A stretch of 64,000 nt of DNA from CALOCN01 sp942491735. GTDB lineage: Bacteria > Eisenbacteria > RBG-16-71-46 > JABDJR01. Location: the NCBI GenBank assembly GCA_942491735.1, contig CALOCN010000014.1, forward strand, positions 1,984,001 to 2,048,000, read 5' to 3'. Under the pieces are notes generated by a model. The model ran no database searches and was not told the DNA's origin. It saw nothing but the letters and a program-made list of their open reading frames with translations. Numbering within the stretch: position 1 is the first letter of the stretch; each line of letters opens with the position of its first letter. Positions 8,562 through 17,097 of this stretch are shown piece by piece. Made by a program: the position numbers and the translations under genes.

Positions 8562-9821
8562 ATGTCCACACCCCGTCTGCTGCCGTTTCCACCCCCGTAC
8601 CGGGCCGCCCTGGCCATCTCCAACGACATCGACGATGTCCTTGACCCCCGTGGCTGGTGGGAGTTTCTCCGCTTCCTCAATACCCGCGAGACCACCGTGC
8701 ACGGTGCCGGCCTGGGTCTCGAGGTGGGGGAGTCCTTCTGGTTCTACAGCGATCACTTCGACGAGCAACCGGCATCCTGGTTCCGGGAACTGGGCGATCG
8801 CCCCTCGGACTTCGCCCCCTACTTCGCCGCCCTGGGGCGGTCGGGTCATCTGGACACCCTGCACAGCTGGGGCAACTTCAGCCGCCACGGCGGCTTCACC
8901 CGTGCTCATGCCGAACGGGCGGCGAGGGTGCTACAGGACGAAGGGTTTGTTCCCCCGGTCTGGGTGAACCACGGCGGAGGGCATGACTTCCAGAACCTGT
9001 GGATGGGGTGCGGTGATCTTCCGGAGAATCCGGAAGCGGAGGGGGCGCCGGCTCCGGAGTATCACCTGGACCTCACCTGGCCCCTGGGTTTCCGCTACGC
9101 CTGGATCGGCGACCTGACCCGGGTGGTGGGTCAGGAGCGCCCCTGGAAGCCGGGGGACTGGCTTCCCGGTGGCGAGGCACTCCGCGAGACCCTGGGTTTC
9201 GCCCGGCGCGGCTTGGCTCGCCGACTGGCCTATCGGGAGGTGCTCGCGACCTATCCGAACCCGGACCCGCGTCCCAACCGGCTCCTGGCCCCACGCACGC
9301 TGCGGGACGGGCGGACCGTGCAGACCTTCATCCGTTACGGTGACTTCCGTCGCGCCACCTTCGAGGACCTCGCCTGGCTGTTGGCGCCGCGCACCCTCGA
9401 TACCCTTGAAGCAAACGGAGGCGTGAGCGCGATGTTCCTCCATTGGGGGAAACACGCCGGACGCCGGTTCCGTGATCTTCCCGCACCCGCGCTCGACGCC
9501 CTGCGCGGTCTGGCGGGACGCGTGCAGGAGCAGCGCTTGTGGGTGACCACCACCGCGCGGCTTCTCACCTACGTGGAAGCACGGACCGCGGCGCGACTGG
9601 TTCCGGGATCCACTCCCGGCTCCTGGGAAGTCGTTGCCGATCCATTGCCCGATGGACGCAATCTGGTCGCGAACGATCTCGGTGGCCTCTCCTGGGACAT
9701 GGGAAGCGATGCCGCGGTTGCCCTGACGTTGGATGGGCAACCGGTGTCGATCGTCCAGGACGGCTCCATCGTGCGGGTGCAGCAGGAACCGCTCGTCTTT
9801 CCCGAGCCACCGGGAGCCTGA
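8562..9821 (+). CDS. Polysaccharide deacetylase-like protein
   Basis: A 419-residue protein without a signal peptide. The N-terminus (ALAISNDIDDV, then DTLHSWGNFSRHGG and PVWVNHGGGHDFQN) resembles the NodB-type beta/alpha barrel, in which an early Asp pair and later His residues bind metal for N-deacetylation of sugars. The C-terminal 150 residues do not match anything I recognise. A GNAT-type gene starts one base after its stop, so the two are coupled. Deacetylase plus acyltransferase pairs are usual in polysaccharide modification. The fold is a moderate-confidence call from motifs alone; the substrate is unknown. Confidence 0.55.
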   Translation: MSTPRLLPFPPPYRAALAISNDIDDVLDPRGWWEFLRFLNTRETTVHGAGLGLEVGESFWFYSDHFDEQPASWFRELGDRPSDFAPYFAALGRSGHLDTLHSWGNFSRHGGFTRAHAERAARVLQDEGFVPPVWVNHGGGHDFQNLWMGCGDLPENPEAEGAPAPEYHLDLTWPLGFRYAWIGDLTRVVGQERPWKPGDWLPGGEALRETLGFARRGLARRLAYREVLATYPNPDPRPNRLLAPRTLRDGRTVQTFIRYGDFRRATFEDLAWLLAPRTLDTLEANGGVSAMFLHWGKHAGRRFRDLPAPALDALRGLAGRVQEQRLWVTTTARLLTYVEARTAARLVPGSTPGSWEVVADPLPDGRNLVANDLGGLSWDMGSDAAVALTLDGQPVSIVQDGSIVRVQQEPLVFPEPPGA

Positions 9822-9822
9822 G

Positions 9823-10830
9823 ATGGGGAAGTGGAAGGTCCGCGAAGCGACCGACGACGAACGGATCTACCTGGCCCGCACCGAACGCACGCTCTTCGAC
9901 AGCGGTTCCCCGGATCCCCAGTGGCTTTTCGATCGGAACCCCATGGGGAAGGGCCTCGTCCTGGTTGCCGAGGGACCGGACGGCAAGCCGGCCGGGACCC
10001 GGGCCATGGTCCCCTGGGACCTTCTCGTGGACGGGGAGATCGTGCGTCTCGGTCAGTACGCGCGCAGTTGGACCGATCCGCGTTACCGCAACCAGGGGGT
10101 TTCGGTGGCCATCGGGAACGCGCTCAACGCGGCCGCGGCCGACCTCGGTTATCCGTTGATCTTTCTCTTTCCCAGCGTGCGTTCGATCCCCGGTCACCGC
10201 AGGATAGGAAACCGTGTCGATACCCTGCTCCAGCGACGCCAGGTGGTGCTGCGGTTGGGTGCGCTGCGCGAGGGATGGCCGGGACTGGCGGACCCTCTGC
10301 TGCGTGCCCTGTGGCGGATCCGGCTGAGCAGGGGGAGCGGGGTGTGGCGCCCGGTAGCGGACCTGACCACCGAAGCGGCCCCGGTGTGGGAACGGGTGCG
10401 AGCCCATCCGCCGGCCCGGGTGATCGGGATCCGGGACGAGACCTTTGTCGGCTGGCGATACGGCGGTGGATCGGGACACCGATACCAGGGTTGGCGCTTT
10501 CCCGAGACCGGTCCGGCCCGGCTGCTGGCGGTGACCGTTGCCGCGGGCAACCGGATCCGGCTTGCCGATGTGTGGGGGACCGAGGATCCCCCCGAAACCG
10601 CCCGCGCCCTGGTGAGCCTCTTCCGCGAGCTGTCCCTTCACGCCGGTTTCCTCGAGTGGTGCCCCCCGGTCAACGGCGCGTGGCCGCGGATGGCGGGAAG
10701 CCTCGCCCTGCTCAAGCGTCGGGACGGGGTTCCCATCGCCCGCTGGTTCGTGGCCCCGGAATCCACGTTGGGTGCGCTGGCCGACCTTGGCAACTACGGT
10801 CTCACCGAAGGGGACAGCGACTATCTGTAG
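9823..10830 (+). CDS. GNAT-family N-acyltransferase-like protein
   Basis: A 335-residue protein. Residues about 45-130 look like a GNAT core: GLVLVAEGPDGKPAGT as the central strands, then VDPRYRNQGV-like text (WTDPRYRNQGVSVAIG), the acyl-CoA pyrophosphate loop, and a following strand LIFLFPSV. The C-terminal half is a second, poorly defined domain. The ATG at 9823 is one base after the preceding gene. It probably transfers an acetyl or acyl group to a sugar amine exposed by its partner; this is inference from context. It is convergent with the barrel gene, with only two bases between the stops. Confidence 0.6.
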   Translation: MGKWKVREATDDERIYLARTERTLFDSGSPDPQWLFDRNPMGKGLVLVAEGPDGKPAGTRAMVPWDLLVDGEIVRLGQYARSWTDPRYRNQGVSVAIGNALNAAAADLGYPLIFLFPSVRSIPGHRRIGNRVDTLLQRRQVVLRLGALREGWPGLADPLLRALWRIRLSRGSGVWRPVADLTTEAAPVWERVRAHPPARVIGIRDETFVGWRYGGGSGHRYQGWRFPETGPARLLAVTVAAGNRIRLADVWGTEDPPETARALVSLFRELSLHAGFLEWCPPVNGAWPRMAGSLALLKRRDGVPIARWFVAPESTLGALADLGNYGLTEGDSDYL

Positions 10831-10832
10831 CG

Positions 10833-12305
10833 CTAGTCGAGCAGGACCCTGGCCGTGATGAAGATCTCCTGGGTGGTGACACTCTCGGTGGTCGGGGTGG
10901 TCGGATAGAAGGTGGTGCTGTTCTCGTAGTTCCCCGGAGTGGAGCGTTCCCAGGAGCCCCGGGCATAGGCCGCGTCGAGGATCAGCACCTTCTGCAGGAT
11001 CACTCCGGCACCGGCGGTCCAGTAGGAACGATCCGAACTGATCACCGCCTGGGGATAGTCGCGGGTGAGCGTTGAGGTCCCGGTTTCGTCCGGCCCCGAC
11101 GGCACGAAGGTGAAGTCGGTGTCGGCGGCGATGAGCCTGTAGGGAAGGGGTTCGGTGTAGAACCCGGCCCGCACCTTGACCGGCGACCTGGGGATGAGGT
11201 ACTCGAGTCCCAGGTTGACCGCCCACACCGAGCGGTAGGCGGACTCGCGCTGGAAGGTTCCCGGACCGGGCGGGGCGAGGATCGGTCCCTCGAAGTCGAT
11301 GCTCCCGTAGTCGGTCCATCGCACGGAGCCGGAGGCGAGCAGCCCGGATCCGGTCCAGGACAGGCCCCCGCGCAGCGAGAGGGGGAGGGTGATCTCGTCC
11401 CGGAACGCGACCCCGTACACCGTGTCGATCTTCTCGGTGTCCTCGGCCCGGAAGTCCGCGCCGCCGCTCCAGGTCATGCTGGTGGGAAAGTCGAACACCG
11501 CGCCGGCCCGGAATCCGGGTCCGAACGAACCGAGGAGGCCAATGCTCCCCCCGATGCCGGTCAGGTCCGCGCCCCGATCGACCAGCTCCTCGTACACCCG
11601 TTCATCGGGATCACCGGGACTGCCGAGGTCGAACTCGTAATAGTCCCCCTGGTCGGTGACCCGGTAGTTGGCGGTGGTGACCTGTTCGTTGGAGTCTCCC
11701 ACGAGAAGGCTCAGGGTGCCGCCGATGGAGAGGTTCTTCGAGACGTTGAGCCCGATCGCTCCCGAAACCGCGCGGGCGGTACCGGTGCGGTTGAACTCCT
11801 CGAGCTCGAACAGGCCGCGCTGCTGCGGGGTGGCCTCGATGAGGAAGCCCTCCTTGAACAGACGCATGTCGAGGTCGGCGAGGGTCTGATACGCGAAGGC
11901 GACCGCCATCCCGGCGCTGTAGGTGCGGATGGGAAACACCATGGCCAGGTGTTCGAGGCGGCTGGCGCTGTACGAGGTCGTGTTGCCCTGCACGTGGGTG
12001 ATGGTGCGGTCGGTGTCCACGATCTGCAGGCCGCCCGAGAGCTCGGTGTGCCCGATCTGGGCCAGGCCCGCCGGATTGAAGAAGAGCGCGGTGGCGTCGT
12101 CGGCGACCGCCTCCATGGCCAAGCCCATCCCGGTTGCCCGGGCGCCCATGCCCACCCGATCGGTTTCCTGGACCTCCACCGGGACATCGGTCTCCTGGGC
12201 GAGGACCGGTCCGGCACTCCCGATCAGGGCGGCGGCGAGGGCCCGGGTGCCGATCCCTGCCGGGCCAAGGCCCATGACGCATTGCAAGTGCATGAAACGA
12301 CGCAA
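10833..12305 (-). CDS. FadL/PorV-type outer-membrane barrel protein
   Basis: A 490-residue protein with an N-terminal export signal that would be cut after VLA36, leaving Gln37 first. The mature N-terminus has GARATGMGLAMEAVADDATA and FFNPAGLAQ, the hallmark of the OMPP1/FadL and PorV/UPF0164 barrels. The rest alternates short Gly/aromatic strands and ends in a typical outer-membrane tail. FadL proteins carry hydrophobic molecules; PorV escorts type IX cargo and binds SprA. Length (PorV is about 390) leans towards FadL, but the SprA homologue in this window keeps PorV-like function open. Confidence 0.75.
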   Translation of the reverse strand: MRRFMHLQCVMGLGPAGIGTRALAAALIGSAGPVLAQETDVPVEVQETDRVGMGARATGMGLAMEAVADDATALFFNPAGLAQIGHTELSGGLQIVDTDRTITHVQGNTTSYSASRLEHLAMVFPIRTYSAGMAVAFAYQTLADLDMRLFKEGFLIEATPQQRGLFELEEFNRTGTARAVSGAIGLNVSKNLSIGGTLSLLVGDSNEQVTTANYRVTDQGDYYEFDLGSPGDPDERVYEELVDRGADLTGIGGSIGLLGSFGPGFRAGAVFDFPTSMTWSGGADFRAEDTEKIDTVYGVAFRDEITLPLSLRGGLSWTGSGLLASGSVRWTDYGSIDFEGPILAPPGPGTFQRESAYRSVWAVNLGLEYLIPRSPVKVRAGFYTEPLPYRLIAADTDFTFVPSGPDETGTSTLTRDYPQAVISSDRSYWTAGAGVILQKVLILDAAYARGSWERSTPGNYENSTTFYPTTPTTESVTTQEIFITARVLLD

Positions 12306-12391
12306 GATAGTCCTCCTGGAACCGGCCCGGAAACACGTTGCCTATGATACCCTGCGGTCCTCCGGGGCGTCCCGGAAATCGCCACGGCTTG

Positions 12392-12418
12392 GGAACCTGC
12401 GGGGTTTTGGAGGGTAGG
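12392..12418 (+). promoter_or_regulatory. Possible ECF-type promoter of the sigma gene
   Basis: GGAACC at 12392-12397 and GTAGG at 12414-12418 are separated by 16 bp, as in many group IV sigma promoters (GGAAC about 16 bp from a short -10). It lies directly before the ECF sigma gene, where autoregulation is usual. The implied leader is only about 12 nt, just enough for the CGGAGG ribosome site. A hairpin (TCCGGG GCGT CCCGGA, 12361-12376) sits upstream. Motif only. Confidence 0.35.
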
Positions 12419-12436
12419 ACTCCCCGGAGGTACCCT

Positions 12437-13063
12437 GTGATCTTGATGGAGGCCCGTCTGGAAACCCGGAGTTTCTACCAGGACCTGCCCGACGAGGACC
12501 TGATGGACCATGTTGTGGCCGGCAGCGAAGCCGCGTTCGCCTGCATCGTGGATCGGTACAAGAACCGGTTGCAGAACCTGGTGTACCGGTATGTCCGCGA
12601 CTTCCAACGTTCGGAGGACCTCGCCCAGGAGGCCTTTGTCCGGGTGTACCTCCACCGCGAGCGCTACCGGAAGACCGGAAAGTTTTCCACCTGGATCTTC
12701 ACCATTGCGGCCAACCTGGCCAAGAACGAGATCCGGCGCAAGGTACGCCTGCGCAACGTCCTCAGCCTCGAACACCTCAAGGAAATCATGGGCACCGCGG
12801 ATCCCATGCTGAAGGACGAGGACGCCCCGGCCACGGACCGCTCCATCGAGCGGGAGCAGACCAACGATGCCGTCGAGGCGGCGATCGAGAAGCTGCCCGA
12901 GGTCTACCGCGAATGTCTGGTGCTGCGCGATATCGAAGGGATGTCCTACGACGAAATCGGGGACATGCTGGAGATTCCGGGCGGTACCGTGCGCTCCCGA
13001 ATCAATCGGGCGCGCCTCATGTTGAAGGAGAAGCTCAAGGTTTTCGCTAAGACCGAGTTGTAA
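12437..13063 (+). CDS. ECF RNA polymerase sigma factor (RpoE-like)
   Basis: A 208-residue group IV sigma factor. Region 2 spans about residues 30-90 (RYKNRLQNLVYRYVRD, then EDLAQEAFVRVY and FSTWIFTIAANLAKNEIRR). Region 4 is near the C-terminus (LPEVYRECLVLRDIEGMSYD, then GTVRSRINRAR). GTG at 12437 is preferred because CCGGAGG lies 6 nt upstream; an ATG at 12446 is the alternative. The next gene is a zinc anti-sigma factor, so the sigma is probably held inactive until an envelope or redox signal. Divergent from the barrel gene. Confidence 0.93.
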   Translation: MILMEARLETRSFYQDLPDEDLMDHVVAGSEAAFACIVDRYKNRLQNLVYRYVRDFQRSEDLAQEAFVRVYLHRERYRKTGKFSTWIFTIAANLAKNEIRRKVRLRNVLSLEHLKEIMGTADPMLKDEDAPATDRSIEREQTNDAVEAAIEKLPEVYRECLVLRDIEGMSYDEIGDMLEIPGGTVRSRINRARLMLKEKLKVFAKTEL

Positions 13064-13107
13064 CCGGCCTGGCGTGCACCTTCGGGAAGCCCATCGAGGA
13101 GCTGTGC

Positions 13108-13740
13108 ATGCGTTCTTGTGATCGAGTCGATTCCCTCCTTTCCGCCTACATCGAGGAGGACGCTTCACCCGCGGAAACGCGGTTCGTGGACGGCCACCTC
13201 CTGGCTTGCGGTCGTTGCCGCCAGCAGATAGCCGAGGTGCGCGAGACCCTGCGTCGCGTACAGGCCCTTCCCCGCACCACGGTCAGCGACGGATTCACCG
13301 AGCGGGTCCTCGCTCGCACCCATGGGCTGGAACCGGCCGGGCTCGACGAGCCGGTGGTTCCGGAGATCCACGGGAATGCCTCCCGCTGGCTCATGCCCCT
13401 GGCCGCGGCCGCGGCCCTTGCCCTCGCCCTGCTCGGGGTGAATCAGGTGCTGACCCCGGGGACCGATTCCACGAACCTGGGTCAGGACATCCGGTCGGTC
13501 GAGCTGGCCGAGCGGGTCCCGAACGCGTCGGGTGATGCGCGACCCGCCGATATCCCGCAGGTCACCAGCCTCCAGGGTTTGCATCCCGGGATCGCGAACG
13601 GGGAGGCCACACCCATTGGCATGGCGGGGGACACCTACGTGCTCGAAAGCTTTACCCTGCGGCAGCCGACCGGGGGCGGGACTCCCATCCTGACCCGGGC
13701 CAGCGCTACCTCCGAGTCCAAGGTGATGGTGACCTTCTGA
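13108..13740 (+). CDS. Zinc-binding anti-sigma factor, membrane anchored
   Basis: A 210-residue protein with the ZAS-type motif His30-x3-Cys34-x2-Cys37 (GHLLACGRC) in a short cytosolic domain, then one transmembrane helix at about residues 94-114, and a periplasmic tail of about 95 residues. It should bind and silence the sigma factor encoded 44 nt upstream. The stop shares a base with the following ATG (TGATG), which couples it to the HtrA-like gene. This order suggests the HtrA-like protein senses or modulates the periplasmic tail, as DegS does for RseA, though here the protease is degenerate. Confidence 0.88.
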   Translation: MRSCDRVDSLLSAYIEEDASPAETRFVDGHLLACGRCRQQIAEVRETLRRVQALPRTTVSDGFTERVLARTHGLEPAGLDEPVVPEIHGNASRWLMPLAAAAALALALLGVNQVLTPGTDSTNLGQDIRSVELAERVPNASGDARPADIPQVTSLQGLHPGIANGEATPIGMAGDTYVLESFTLRQPTGGGTPILTRASATSESKVMVTF

Positions 13741-14903
13741 TGCCCTTCGCGGACCCGCGTCCAACCCTGGTTTCGTTGTTCGCGGCGGTGCTGTTCTCGG
13801 CGCCGCTGTTGGCCGCGGAACCGGGTGACACCGATCCCCTGGACAATCTCAGCGACGAGGTCATTGCCCTGGCCGATGCGGCGCGACCGCATCTGGTCCG
13901 GGTGATCCGTCCGCGCGAGGCGGATTCCGGCGAGGCCGAGGGTCCCAGTCGGGTGATCGGTTCGGGGCTCGCGTTGCGGGACGGCTACATTCTGACCTGC
14001 GCCAACGTGGTGGGGCCGGGACGCGAGGTCCTGGTCGCTTCCACCGACGGGGTTTCCCTTCCGGCCCGGGTGGTCGGCGTGGATTGGCGCTCCAACATCG
14101 CGGTCCTCGAGGCGACCGGTCTGGGTCTGCCCCCGGTCCCGGTGGCCCCGGCCGCCATCCTGTTCCCGGGGGACTTCATCGTCTCCGTGGGTTGGGGTCC
14201 TCCCGACTCGCCCCGTGCCGCGTTCGGAACGGTGACCGTGGTGGGCGGAGTCACCCTGGCCTACAGCGAGACCGACATGATCGAGGTGGCCTCCCCCATT
14301 TTTCCCGGGTTCACCGGGGGAGTCGCGCTCAATCAGGACGGGAAAGCGGTGGGGCTCATCTCCGGGCGCATCGACCTCGATCCGTCCACCGCCATCCTGC
14401 CACCGGGAGTGCATCTACTGGCCGGTTACCTGAACCGGGGCGTGGTTGCCACCGCGCAGCCGCGCAGCGCGGTTCTGGTGCTTCCCATGAACCGGGCCCT
14501 GGAGATCGCCGAGGATCTCATCGAGTTCGGGCACGTCGAGCGCGGCTATCTCGGGGTCCAGGTGGAACTCACCGAGGTCACCCAGGGCCGCGGGCGCCGG
14601 CTCAAGGGAATTCTCCTGCATCAGCTGGTGGACAACGCGCCGGCGGACGACGCCGGGCTCATCCCGGGCGACGTGATTCTCGAGTATGCGGGGGCCCGGG
14701 TGGAGAGCCCGGAGCAACTGTCCGCCCTCGTCAACGCCACCCTCCCCGGGGCCACGATCCCGGTGCGCTACCTGCGTCGGGGTCGCCACTTCACCTCGTA
14801 TGTGCTGATCGAGCAGGCGCCGGTCGTGGTGTGGTCTCCCGAGATGGACCAGTTCCTCGCACAGCCGATCCTGGGTACACGGGTCGCCCCCAACGCCCGC
14901 TGA
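13740..14903 (+). CDS. HtrA/DegP-like protein with degenerate catalytic triad
   Basis: A 387-residue exported protein: signal peptide about residues 1-25, chymotrypsin-like domain about 65-210, and one PDZ domain about 270-350 (GYLGVQ then GLIPGDVILEYAG). The fold follows S1C proteases, but all three catalytic positions differ: the His of TNNHVV is Asn89 (TCANVV), the Asp of RSDIAL is Asn119 (RSNIAVL), and the Ser of GNSGG is Thr192 (GFTGG). It is therefore probably not a protease and may act as a peptide-binding sensor or chaperone. It overlaps the anti-sigma gene by one base, so a role in the sigma pathway is likely. Confidence 0.85.
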   Translation: MPFADPRPTLVSLFAAVLFSAPLLAAEPGDTDPLDNLSDEVIALADAARPHLVRVIRPREADSGEAEGPSRVIGSGLALRDGYILTCANVVGPGREVLVASTDGVSLPARVVGVDWRSNIAVLEATGLGLPPVPVAPAAILFPGDFIVSVGWGPPDSPRAAFGTVTVVGGVTLAYSETDMIEVASPIFPGFTGGVALNQDGKAVGLISGRIDLDPSTAILPPGVHLLAGYLNRGVVATAQPRSAVLVLPMNRALEIAEDLIEFGHVERGYLGVQVELTEVTQGRGRRLKGILLHQLVDNAPADDAGLIPGDVILEYAGARVESPEQLSALVNATLPGATIPVRYLRRGRHFTSYVLIEQAPVVVWSPEMDQFLAQPILGTRVAPNAR

Positions 14904-14919
14904 CCCTATACTCCTCCCC

Positions 14920-15927
14920 ATGGAATCCTCGAGACGCTTCCTGGCCGCACTGTGTCTTGTCCTGACCCCCCTGGCGGGGTGCGGTCCGGACATCCAGGCC
15001 GGGGCGGTGGGTCGGGCGCATGAAGTGAGCGTGGTCCTCAACACGCCGCGGGACGGGGAACTCGCCGATCGCATCCGATCCACCTATGCCTATCCCGTGG
15101 ATGTGGTGGGGTTCGAGCCGGCCTTCACCCTGGACTTCGTGGACTACGGTCGGTTCGGGGTGCATCGGGTGGTGAAGAACCAGATCATCGCGGCCAACCT
15201 GTCCAGGGGGGACAAGCTGTCGCGGGATGTGCGCGGATGGCTGCACCCGCACCGACAGGAAGCGTTGGACGCGCGTCAGCCCATCCGGGTCATTCTCCAG
15301 GACCTCTGGGCCGCGGGACAGACCACCCTGGTTCTCGCCGCGTGGTCCGACGAGGAGCTGCTCGACCTGCTGGCCCCGGCCGACTCGTCGCGGCTTCGCC
15401 AGGAGTTCGAGATTTCCGCGGCGAGGGGACTCACCCGGACCCTGTTTCGATTGGGCAACGACTCGGACCTCGCCTCCGCCCTGGGCCGCAACTACGGGTT
15501 CACCTTCAAGCTGCTTCCCGGGTTCGAAGCGGCGGCCGACGAGATCGGGCGCGTGGTCACCCTCTCCGCCGACGATCCGGGCCGCATCCTCATGATCCAT
15601 TGGATGGAGGAGACCGTCCCCCTCACCGAGGAGGTCTGGTCGCCGATCATCGCCTCGGTGCTGACCCGCTACAACGACGGGGATTTCGTGGACCCGCGGC
15701 ACACCCGGATCTTTCCCACCCTGTTCCAGGACGAGCCCGCGCTCAAGTGGGACGGCGTCTGGCAGAACGAGCGGCTGGTCATCGGGGGGCCGTTCCGCGC
15801 CTACGCCATCCACCGCGACGGCCGGTCGTATCTGCTCATCGCGATCATCTTCGCCCCCGGTCAGGACAAGATGCCCATGTTGCGCCGCATCGAGGGAATC
15901 CTCGCGACCTTCAAGGCCTTGCCGTGA
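14920..15927 (+). CDS. DUF4837-like lipoprotein
   Basis: A 335-residue protein with a lipoprotein signal: lipobox LAGC with Cys21. The body resembles DUF4837, a lipoprotein family known mainly from Bacteroidota, with the FGVHRVVKNQII region, an IHWMEETV stretch and a C-terminal RSYLLIAIIFAPGQDK. Function is unknown. TATACT at 14907-14912 sits 7 nt before the ATG, which would mean a leaderless transcript, but no -35 box goes with it. The stop overlaps aroB (GTGA). It may belong to the same envelope stress regulon as the three genes before it. Confidence 0.7.
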   Translation: MESSRRFLAALCLVLTPLAGCGPDIQAGAVGRAHEVSVVLNTPRDGELADRIRSTYAYPVDVVGFEPAFTLDFVDYGRFGVHRVVKNQIIAANLSRGDKLSRDVRGWLHPHRQEALDARQPIRVILQDLWAAGQTTLVLAAWSDEELLDLLAPADSSRLRQEFEISAARGLTRTLFRLGNDSDLASALGRNYGFTFKLLPGFEAAADEIGRVVTLSADDPGRILMIHWMEETVPLTEEVWSPIIASVLTRYNDGDFVDPRHTRIFPTLFQDEPALKWDGVWQNERLVIGGPFRAYAIHRDGRSYLLIAIIFAPGQDKMPMLRRIEGILATFKALP

Positions 15928-17012
15928 GCCGCTCCATCCGGGTCCGGGCCGGCGATGCGGTCTATCCGGTGCGGATCGGTCCGGGGGAACTGGACACCGC
16001 CGGGGAGAACGTGGCCCGGCTCCTCGAGACCGACCGGGTGGTGGTGGTCGCCGACGCCACCGTCGCGCGTCTGCATGGTCGGCGCCTGCGCCGTGGGTTC
16101 CGCGCGGCCGGGGTGCGGATCGGTCTCTGGCTCGACATTCCTCCCGGCGAGCGTTCCAAGAGTCTCGCCCGGGCCCGTGCCCTCTACGATGCCTTCGTCG
16201 AAGCCGGGGTGGATCGATGGACCCCGGTCGTGGCCTTCGGTGGCGGCGTGGTGGGTGACCTGGCCGGCTTTGCCGCCTCCACCTTCATGCGGGGTTTGCC
16301 CCTGGTGCAGATTCCCACCACGGTCGTGGCCCAGGTGGACAGCGCGGTGGGCGGCAAGACCGCGGTCAACTTCGCCGCCGCGAAGAACCTCATCGGCACC
16401 TTCCATCAGCCGCGGCTGGTCATTGCCGACCCATCCCTCCTGGCCACCCTCCCGGCCAGGGACTTCCGGGCGGGGCTGGCCGAGGCGGTGAAGATCGGCG
16501 TCACCCTGCGCCCCGATCTCCTGGAGCATCTGGAAGCCAACGCGGAGCGCATTCTCGACCGCGACGCCGACGCGCTGGCCCCGGTGGTGACCGCCTGCGT
16601 GGAAGCCAAGGGGGAGGTGGTGAGCCGGGACGAGAAGGAACAGGACGTCCGGGCCATCCTCAACTACGGACACACCGTGGGACATGCCCTGGAATCCGAG
16701 GCCCGGGGCGCCCTGCGCCACGGGGAAGCGGTGGCCATCGGGATGCGCGCCGCGGCCTGGGTGGGGGAGACGCTGGGGGTTTCGGTGGGGGAGGTGGGCC
16801 AGCGCCAGGATGCCCTGCTGACCCGGTTGGGGCTCAAGCTCACCCGTGAAAGCGCCGATAAACGGGTGATCGCGCGCAAGCTCAGTCTGGACAAGAAGGT
16901 ACGGGGCAAGAGAACCCGCTTCGTGTTGACACTCCAGGTAGGCGGTGCTAGCGTCTGGCCCCACATTCCCGGGCCCCTCTTGCGTCGGGCGGTTGCCTTT
17001 GTAACCGCATGA
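15924..17012 (+). CDS. aroB: 3-dehydroquinate synthase
   Basis: A 362-residue AroB that converts DAHP to 3-dehydroquinate in the shikimate pathway, with NAD and a divalent metal. Motifs: AFGGGVVGDLAGFAAS, QIPTTVVAQVDSAVGGKTAV and AKNLIGTFHQP. Metal ligands are the Glu of GLAEAVKIG and the His of NYGHTVGHALE and LRHGEAVAIGM. The GTG start overlaps the stop of the lipoprotein gene, so its expression may follow that unit, which is unusual for a biosynthetic gene. The open frame extends far upstream, but only this start gives a normal N-terminus. Confidence 0.95.
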   Translation: MSRSIRVRAGDAVYPVRIGPGELDTAGENVARLLETDRVVVVADATVARLHGRRLRRGFRAAGVRIGLWLDIPPGERSKSLARARALYDAFVEAGVDRWTPVVAFGGGVVGDLAGFAASTFMRGLPLVQIPTTVVAQVDSAVGGKTAVNFAAAKNLIGTFHQPRLVIADPSLLATLPARDFRAGLAEAVKIGVTLRPDLLEHLEANAERILDRDADALAPVVTACVEAKGEVVSRDEKEQDVRAILNYGHTVGHALESEARGALRHGEAVAIGMRAAAWVGETLGVSVGEVGQRQDALLTRLGLKLTRESADKRVIARKLSLDKKVRGKRTRFVLTLQVGGASVWPHIPGPLLRRAVAFVTA

Positions 17013-17097
17013 GACACAAGAAGAAAGCCCGGGCTCTCGATTCTGATTCGAGGGTGCCGGACGTCACCACCCCGCCGGGGCTCACACGAGGGAGACC

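Noticed and set aside
14907..14912. TATACT just before the DUF4837 gene as a leaderless promoter
   Set aside because: No acceptable -35 at 16-18 bp, and the gene is probably co-transcribed with the HtrA-like gene.
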